Positions 59,130 through 64,000 of a DNA stretch of 64,000 nucleotides are shown here, one piece after another. The DNA is from Sva-07 sp031426215. GTDB taxonomy: Bacteria; Actinomycetota; Acidimicrobiia; Acidimicrobiales; Ilumatobacteraceae. Below the pieces are notes generated by a model that saw only the letters and a program-made list of their open reading frames with translations, did not search any database and was not told the DNA's origin. The translations under genes were made by a program, and so were the position numbers. The stretch's first letter is position 1, and each line of letters begins with the position of its first letter. The stretch covers positions 1-64,000 of the forward strand of contig JANPKU010000120.1 of assembly GCA_031426215.1 (NCBI GenBank). Direction: 5' to 3'.

Positions 59130-60183
59130 AGTCGAAGAGTGAGCCGGTTCCGGGGGCTCGGCGGGGTGGGGTGAGGCCGAGGTGTTCGTAGGCGGCGTCG
59201 AGCACCACCCGGCCGCGCGGTGTGCGCGCGATCATGCCCTGGGTGATCAGGAACGGCTCGTAGACGTCCTCGACGGTTTCGGGTTGCTCGCCGACGCTGA
59301 TGGCCACCGTCGACAATCCGACCGGACCACCGTTGAACTGCGTACACAGCGCTGTCAGGATCGCGCGGTCGACCTTGTCGAGGCCTCGGTCGTCGACACC
59401 GAACAACGCCAATCCCTCACGGGCAATCGCGGCGTCGACGGATCCATCGTGACGCACCTCGGCGAAGTCGCGCACGCGTCGCAGCAGCCGGTTGGCGATT
59501 CGTGGCGTGCCACGCGATCGACGGGCGATCTCCCACGCACCGTCACGATCGATGCGTACGTCGAGAATGCCGGCCGCCCGCTCGACGATCGCCCGCAGTT
59601 CGTCGTCGTCGTAGTAGTCGAGACGGGCGACCAAGCCGAATCGATCCCGCAGCGGGCCCGTGATCATGCCGGTGCGGGTGGTGGCTCCGACCAACGTGAA
59701 CGGTGGCATCGTCAATCGGATGCTCGACGCTGCGGGCCCCTTGCCGACCACGATGTCGAGCTGGAAGTCCTCCATCGCCGGATACAGGATCTCCTCGACG
59801 GCACGTGACAAGCGGTGGATCTCGTCGATGAACAGCACGTCACCGTCTTGGAGCTTGGTGAGGATCGCCGCGAGGTCGCCAGCGCGCTCGAGCGCAGGAC
59901 CGGAGGTGACGTGCAGGTGCACCCCCATCTCCGTGGCGACGATGCTCGCGAGCGTGGTCTTGCCGAGCCCGGGCGGCCCGGCGAACAACAGGTGGTCGAC
60001 CGGCTGTTCGCGCCGACGGGCGGCTTCGAGGACGATACGCAGGTGTTCTTTGAGTTCGCGTTGACCGACGAACTCGTCGAGCGCACGAGGTCGCAACCCG
60101 GCTTCGAGCTCGACCTCGGCGCTGACCACGTCGTCGTCGAGACCGCCGCCGCCGATACCTGGGTCGAGGAAGTCGTCACGCAC
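59128..60183 (-). CDS. ruvB: Holliday junction branch-migration helicase RuvB
   Basis: A 351-residue AAA+ motor. It starts acidic (RDDFLDPGIGGGGLDDD), has LRPRALDEFVGQRELKEHL, Walker A GPPGLGKTTLAS, Walker B FIDEIHRLSR, the sensor GATTRTGMITGPLRDRFG and the C-terminal winged helix. The GTG overlaps the ruvA stop by eight bases. Its 3' end lies in the 59091 palindrome. Confidence 0.96.
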   Translation of the reverse strand: MRDDFLDPGIGGGGLDDDVVSAEVELEAGLRPRALDEFVGQRELKEHLRIVLEAARRREQPVDHLLFAGPPGLGKTTLASIVATEMGVHLHVTSGPALERAGDLAAILTKLQDGDVLFIDEIHRLSRAVEEILYPAMEDFQLDIVVGKGPAASSIRLTMPPFTLVGATTRTGMITGPLRDRFGLVARLDYYDDDELRAIVERAAGILDVRIDRDGAWEIARRSRGTPRIANRLLRRVRDFAEVRHDGSVDAAIAREGLALFGVDDRGLDKVDRAILTALCTQFNGGPVGLSTVAISVGEQPETVEDVYEPFLITQGMIARTPRGRVVLDAAYEHLGLTPPRRAPGTGSLFD

Positions 60184-60760
60184 GACGCGCGCCCAACATT
60201 TTCAATGCGTCGCGTAGCAGGGTCGATGAATCGGAGCCGGTGGGAAGTTCGCGCAATGCCTCGCGGATCTCGTCGGTGCCGTAGCCCAGCGAGGCCAGCG
60301 CGTCACGCACATCGGCCACCGCCGAGACCGAACCACCGGTACCGCTGTCGAGCGTGGGCACGGACAGTCGGTCGCGAAGCTCGATGATGAGCCGCTCGGC
60401 GGTCTTCTTGCCGACGCCCGGCACCAACGTCATCGCCGAGACGTCGTTGTTGGACACGACGTCGAAGAGCGCAGCGGGTGGATGCGTCGCCAAGATCGCC
60501 ACAGCGAGAGCCGGCCCGATGCCGTGGGTGGCGATCAGCGCCTGGAACGTCGAACGGTCGTCACGCGAAGTGAACCCGTACAGCGTCTGGGCGTCCTCGC
60601 GGACGTGATGGTGCACGTACAGGAACACGGGCGTGCCCGGTTCGAGTTCGCCGAGCACCCGGCTCGAGACCGTGACCAGATAGCCGACCCCGCCGACCTC
60701 CAACAGCACCGAGCCGTCGAGGTTTCGCTCGAGCACCGAGCCGCGCAGTGAACCGATCAC
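60176..60760 (-). CDS. ruvA: Holliday junction DNA-binding protein RuvA
   Basis: A 194-residue tetrameric protein that holds the junction and loads RuvB. MIGSLRG start and OB fold (1-65), a helix-hairpin-helix pair (THGIGPALAVAILA and VPGVGKKTAERLIIELRDR) and a C-terminal RuvB-binding domain (about 145-194). The GTG at 60760 overlaps the ruvC stop (GTGTGA), giving the standard MIGSLRG start; the upstream extension is a shadow of ruvC. Confidence 0.95.
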   Translation of the reverse strand: MIGSLRGSVLERNLDGSVLLEVGGVGYLVTVSSRVLGELEPGTPVFLYVHHHVREDAQTLYGFTSRDDRSTFQALIATHGIGPALAVAILATHPPAALFDVVSNNDVSAMTLVPGVGKKTAERLIIELRDRLSVPTLDSGTGGSVSAVADVRDALASLGYGTDEIREALRELPTGSDSSTLLRDALKMLGARRA

Positions 60761-61305
60761 ACCGACGCTCCCAATCCTTGGGCTCGATGGCTGATCGGCG
60801 ACATGGCGAGGTGACACAACGCAAGTGCGGCCGCGTCGGCAGCGTCAGCGGGTTTCGGGAGTGCCGAAAGATGCAAACGGGCTTGCACCATCTTCTGGAC
60901 CTGCAGCTTGTCGGCGCCGCCCCAACCGGCGACCGCGTCCTTCACCTGATTCGGCGTGTACTGGACGACCTCGCATCCGGCGAGCCACGCCTCGGCGAGG
61001 GCCAGACCGCTCGCTTGGCCGACGCTCATCGCTGTACGCACGTTCACCTGGAAGAACACCTGCTCGACGGCGACCACCTGTGGCCGGTACTCGGCGATGA
61101 GGTCGGTGAATTCGGTGCGAAGTGCAGCGAGGCGAGCCGGCAACGGGTCGGTCTTCGGTGTGGTGATGACTCCGAGCGCGACGGCGACGGCGTGTCCACC
61201 ACCTCGTCCGTCGACCACGGCGAATCCGCAGCGAGTGAGTCCCGGATCGATGCCCAGAACACGACACGCCGACATCGACCGAACGACAGCACTGTTGGCG
61301 AACAC
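60757..61305 (-). CDS. ruvC: Holliday junction resolvase RuvC
   Basis: A 182-residue endonuclease that cuts the junction. VLGIDPGLTRCGFAVVDG holds the first catalytic Asp, VAVEQVFFQVNVRTA the Glu, and ADAADAAALALCHLAM the last two Asp. All four acidic residues are present. The start is GTG at 61305 with a TAAGGT box eight bases upstream; an internal ATG at 61275 gives the more usual MSACRVLGID start. Confidence 0.95.
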   Translation of the reverse strand: MFANSAVVRSMSACRVLGIDPGLTRCGFAVVDGRGGGHAVAVALGVITTPKTDPLPARLAALRTEFTDLIAEYRPQVVAVEQVFFQVNVRTAMSVGQASGLALAEAWLAGCEVVQYTPNQVKDAVAGWGGADKLQVQKMVQARLHLSALPKPADAADAAALALCHLAMSPISHRAQGLGASV

Positions 61306-61313
61306 AGGTTCGC

Positions 61314-61319
61314 ACCTTA
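61314..61319 (-). promoter_or_regulatory. Predicted -10 box, leaderless (ruvC)
   Basis: TAAGGT on the minus strand, eight bases before the GTG at 61305. It would start a ruvC-ruvA-ruvB transcript separate from bcp. Confidence 0.5.
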
Positions 61320-61333
61320 GTGCGCGGACCGCA

Positions 61334-61789
61334 TCAACGTGTGATCTTCTCCAATTCGCCGATCAGCTCCCTGACCGGCCGGAACGTGAGCCCGGCGATG
61401 GCTCGATGGGCGTAGCGCACCACCCCGTCGCCGTCGAGGATGAACACGCTGCGTCGCGGGAAGCCGATCGGCCCCAGCGTGCCGTACATGCCGGCGATGG
61501 CCTTGTCGGTGTCGGCCAGGAGCGGGAAGTCGAATCCGTGCTTGCCGGCGAACGCATCGTGGCTGCTCACGTCCTGCGCCGAGATCCCGATGACCTGTGC
61601 GTTGAGTTCGTTGAACTGCCCGAGATCGTCGTTGTAGCTGTTGAGCTGTTTGGTGCACACCGGCGTGTCGTCGCCCGGATAGAAGACCAGCACCACGGGA
61701 TTCCCGCGGTACTCGGCCAACGAGTAGTCGCGCCCTCCGGTTCCCGGCAGCGTGAACTCGGGGGCCTGGTCGCCGACACCGAGGCTCAC
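61334..61789 (-). CDS. bcp: Peroxiredoxin, Bcp/PrxQ type
   Basis: A 151-residue thioredoxin-fold peroxidase that reduces hydroperoxides. GDQAPEFTLPGTGG opens the fold and FYPGDDTPVCTKQL carries the peroxidatic Cys (TPVC). No second cysteine is present, so it would work as a one-Cys enzyme with an external thiol. GFPRRSVFILDGDG is the conserved Arg segment. The GTG overlaps the yebC stop. A peroxiredoxin between yebC and ruvC is not the usual order and looks like a local insertion. Confidence 0.92.
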   Translation of the reverse strand: MSLGVGDQAPEFTLPGTGGRDYSLAEYRGNPVVLVFYPGDDTPVCTKQLNSYNDDLGQFNELNAQVIGISAQDVSSHDAFAGKHGFDFPLLADTDKAIAGMYGTLGPIGFPRRSVFILDGDGVVRYAHRAIAGLTFRPVRELIGELEKITR

Positions 61790-62532
61790 GACGCAGCCTC
61801 TTCCATCAGTTCGTCGCTCATGTCGAAATTGGAGAACACGTCCTGCACGTCGTCGTTGTCCTCGAGCGCTTCGAGGATGCGCAGGATCGCCTTGGCATCG
61901 GAGCTGTCGGTCACCGGGACGAGGTTGTCGGCCACCATCGGCGAGTCGGCCGAGATGACTTCGATTCCCGTCTGGTCGATCGCCGCCTTGATGTCGTAGA
62001 CCACCGACGGCTCGCTCATGACCCTGAACGCAGTTCCTTCGGCAATCACGTCGTCGGCGCCGGCCTCGATGGCTGCCATCATGATCGTGTCCTCGTCGAC
62101 GCCGTCGACGGTGATGATCACACCGCGGCGATGGAACTGCCAGCCCACCGCACCCGGCTCGGCCAACGAGCCGCCGAGCTTGGAGAAGATGGTGCGGATC
62201 TCGGCGCCGGTGCGATTGCGGTTGTCGGTGAGCACGTCGATCATCAGTGCCACGCCGCCCGGCGCGTAGCCCTCGTACATGATGCTCTCGTACGTGCCAC
62301 CGTCGTCGTCACCGGTTCCCCGCTTGATCGCTCGGTCGATCGCTTCGTTGGTCATCCGACCCGCTTTGGCCTTCTGTACCGCGGTGCGAAGTGTCGGGTT
62401 CGTGTCGACGTCACCGCCGCTCTTGGCCGCCACTTCGATCTGACGAGCGAGCTTTGCGAAGAGCTTGCCCCGCGCCTTGTCGGCGGCGCCCTTCTTGTGC
62501 TTGATCGTTGCCCATTTGGAATGGCCGGACAT
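61786..62532 (-). CDS. yebC: YebC/TACO1 family translational regulator
   Basis: A 248-residue protein of the YebC/PmpR family, recently linked to translation of difficult (proline-rich) sequences and earlier to transcription control. MSGHSKWATIKHKKGAADKARGK is the family start, PTLRTAVQKAKAGRMTNEAIDRAI and YEGYAPGGVALMIDVLTDNRNRT are conserved blocks. GACGGAG lies six bases before the ATG, which supports this start. The pdxS-pdxT-yebC-ruvCAB order is common in actinobacteria. Confidence 0.95.
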   Translation of the reverse strand: MSGHSKWATIKHKKGAADKARGKLFAKLARQIEVAAKSGGDVDTNPTLRTAVQKAKAGRMTNEAIDRAIKRGTGDDDGGTYESIMYEGYAPGGVALMIDVLTDNRNRTGAEIRTIFSKLGGSLAEPGAVGWQFHRRGVIITVDGVDEDTIMMAAIEAGADDVIAEGTAFRVMSEPSVVYDIKAAIDQTGIEVISADSPMVADNLVPVTDSSDAKAILRILEALEDNDDVQDVFSNFDMSDELMEEAAS

Positions 62533-62560
62533 GTGAACTCCGTCGGGTCGTGGTGTCGTG

Positions 62561-63175
62561 TCAGTCGCTGAGCGAGTCGAGGAAGAGTCGGTGCAGTCGA
62601 GCGTCGTCGGTGAGTTCCGGATGGAACGCTGCCACCGTACAGCGCGCGCTGCGAACGAGAACAGGCACACCATCGTGGCGGGCGAGCACCTCGACGTCGG
62701 GGCCGACGCGCTCGACCAGTGGCGCCCGGATGAAGACGGCGTGAAAGGCGTCGTCGAGGCCGTCGATGTCGAGATCGGCTTCGAAACTGTCGAGCTGGCG
62801 GCCGTATCCGTTCCGACGCACCGTGAGGTCGATCAGATCGAAGCCGCGCTGGTCGGGACGTCCGTCAAGTACGTCGGTCGCGCACAAGATCATCCCCGCG
62901 CAGGTGCCGAGCACGGCCAGTCCGTCGATCAATCGACCCTTCAGGTCGTCGAAGAGGCCACTGGTGGTGAGCAACCGTGACATCGTGGTGCTCTCGCCGC
63001 CGGGCAACACGATCGCGTCGAGCCCGTGTAGGTCCGTACACGTCCGCACCAGCGGAGCGTTCGCCCCGAGCAGTTCGAGCCGTCGGCGGTGGATGTCGAA
63101 TGCGCCCTGCAGGGCGAGGACGCCGACGGTGAGGCCGGCCCCGGGCAGTGCGGTGTCACCAGCCCCGTTCGGCAT
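62561..63175 (-). CDS. pdxT: PLP synthase glutaminase subunit PdxT
   Basis: A 204-residue class I glutaminase that feeds ammonia to PdxS. VGVLALQGAFDIH, LPGGESTTMSRLL, the nucleophile Cys of LGTCAGMIL and the His-x-Glu of FHPELTDD are all intact. It has a 16-residue N-terminal extension. The ATG at 63175 overlaps the pdxS 3' end by 20 bases; an internal GTG near VGVLALQ is an alternative start. Confidence 0.94.
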   Translation of the reverse strand: MPNGAGDTALPGAGLTVGVLALQGAFDIHRRRLELLGANAPLVRTCTDLHGLDAIVLPGGESTTMSRLLTTSGLFDDLKGRLIDGLAVLGTCAGMILCATDVLDGRPDQRGFDLIDLTVRRNGYGRQLDSFEADLDIDGLDDAFHAVFIRAPLVERVGPDVEVLARHDGVPVLVRSARCTVAAFHPELTDDARLHRLFLDSLSD

Positions 63176-64000
63176 AACGTTCGTTGATCTCGTCCATCCC
63201 GATGCCGGTCATCGGTGCGCCGAGCCCGCGACTGACCTTGGCGAGGATGTGGGGATCGTTGAAGTGGGTGGTCGCCTCGACGATCGCCTTGGCGCGAGGC
63301 GACGGGTCCTCCGACTTGAAGATGCCCGAGCCGACGAACACCGCTTCGGCGCCGAGCTGCATCGCCAACGCCGCGTCAGCTGGGGTGGCGAGGCCACCCG
63401 CACAGAACAGCGGTACCTGGAGCTTGCCGGTCTCGGCGATCTCCTGCACCAGCGGCAGCGGCGCCTGGAGTTGCTTGGCCCACTGGAACAGCTCGGCCTC
63501 GTCGGCCTGGGTGATCTTGCGGATGTCGCCGAGGATGTTGCGAAGGTGGCGGACGGCTTCGACGACGTTGCCGGTTCCGGCCTCGCCCTTCGAGCGGATC
63601 ATCGCCGCGCCCTCCGAGATACGACGCAGCGCCTCGCCGAGGTTGGTGGCTCCGCACACGAATGGGACGTCGAACGCGAACTTGTCGATGTGATGCGTCT
63701 CGTCGGCGGGCGTGAGCACCTCGGATTCGTCGATGAAGTCGACACCGAGTGCTTGGAGGATCTGAGCCTCCACGAAGTGGCCGATGCGGGCCTTGGCCAT
63801 CACCGGGATCGAGACCGCAGCCTGGATGCCGTCGATCATCTCCGGATCGCTCATGCGGGCGACACCACCGTCGCGCCTGATGTCGGCCGGCACCCGTTCG
63901 AGTGCCATCACGGCGACAGCGCCGGCGTCTTCGGCGATCTTGGCCTGCCCGGGCGTGACGACATCCATGATGACACCGCCCTTCATCATCTCGGCGAGTC
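63156..64000 (-). CDS. pdxS: PLP synthase subunit PdxS, start outside window
   Basis: The C-terminal about 280 residues of the PdxS (Pdx1) synthase, a TIM barrel that builds pyridoxal 5'-phosphate from ribose-5-phosphate, glyceraldehyde-3-phosphate and ammonia. The visible part starts in LAEMMKGGVIMDVV, close to the usual N terminus, so only some 20-25 residues are missing. PVMAKARIGHF carries the first catalytic Lys region and RSKGEAGTGNVVEAVRHLR the second. The frame is open to the window edge. It overlaps pdxT. Confidence 0.95.
   Translation of the reverse strand, partial: LAEMMKGGVIMDVVTPGQAKIAEDAGAVAVMALERVPADIRRDGGVARMSDPEMIDGIQAAVSIPVMAKARIGHFVEAQILQALGVDFIDESEVLTPADETHHIDKFAFDVPFVCGATNLGEALRRISEGAAMIRSKGEAGTGNVVEAVRHLRNILGDIRKITQADEAELFQWAKQLQAPLPLVQEIAETGKLQVPLFCAGGLATPADAALAMQLGAEAVFVGSGIFKSEDPSPRAKAIVEATTHFNDPHILAKVSRGLGAPMTGIGMDEINERYAERGW

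Noticed and set aside
1..64000. tRNA, rRNA or riboswitch
   Set aside because: Gaps between genes were read for cloverleaf ends and known switch motifs by eye and none was convincing; a covariance-model scan would be the decisive test.

Overview
The window is a GC-rich (roughly two-thirds G+C), densely packed actinobacterial chromosome segment. Housekeeping gene order, actinobacterial cell-envelope enzymes (AftD-, DprE1- and DprE2-like) and many promoters that abut start codons (leaderless mRNAs) suggest a non-mycolic actinobacterium, most likely of class Acidimicrobiia (Ilumatobacter-like). That placement is inference from protein character and synteny; no database search was possible. No rRNA, tRNA, CRISPR array, prophage or insertion sequence was recognised, and no gene-free stretch exceeds 300 bases (the longest are 22035-22217 and 47788-47953, both filled by palindromic repeats).

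Region 1 (1-29829) is devoted mainly to envelope glycans. After the end of a membrane acyltransferase/SGNH protein, a tightly coupled plus-strand run (1582-13047) encodes a PIG-V-type mannosyltransferase, a polyprenol-phosphate-mannose synthase, a small unknown protein, a GMC oxidoreductase, two NAD-dependent epimerases, a 1419-residue AftD-like arabinofuranosyltransferase and a second acyltransferase. A minus-strand run (22034-13116) follows, with a second polyprenol-P-sugar synthase, three large GT-C-like membrane proteins, a GT2-GtrA fusion and a GT2-methyltransferase fusion. A GT4 enzyme and another GT-C-like protein are divergent at 23.4 kb. DprE2, DprE1, a methyltransferase, a UbiA-type phosphoribosyltransferase and a HAD phosphatase (25287-29829) would supply decaprenyl-phospho-arabinose, the donor expected by the AftD-like enzyme. 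The DprE1 homologue has threonine where the benzothiazinone-reactive cysteine of the M. tuberculosis enzyme lies.

Region 2 (29826-46852) is housekeeping and largely collinear with M. tuberculosis Rv1692-Rv1712: aroA, tyrA, rluB, scpB, scpA, then trpS on the other strand, an HD-domain protein, xerD, a NUDIX hydrolase, pyrG, recN, nadK, tlyA, a Lys/Ala-rich H1/phasin-like protein and a HAD-IIA phosphatase, followed by DUF1015, SSB-like and Gfo/Idh/MocA genes. The steA and mctB equivalents between recN and pyrG, and cmk after aroA, are absent.

Region 3 (46876-64000) is a long minus-strand series: a hotdog-like unknown, aspS, hisS, rel, apt, secF, secD, yajC, tgt, queA, ruvB, ruvA, ruvC, bcp, yebC, pdxT and pdxS (cut by the window end). 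It joins translation, the stringent response, Sec export, queuosine modification, Holliday-junction processing and PLP synthesis.

Beyond genes, the most interesting structure is in the short gaps: REP-like inverted repeats containing GATGAGCGAAC (22.1 and 47.8 kb), two palindromes sharing the core GGGTCAGACCC (39.4 and 59.1 kb), two long hairpins between convergent genes, and short tandem duplications that span the stop codons of four plus-strand genes.
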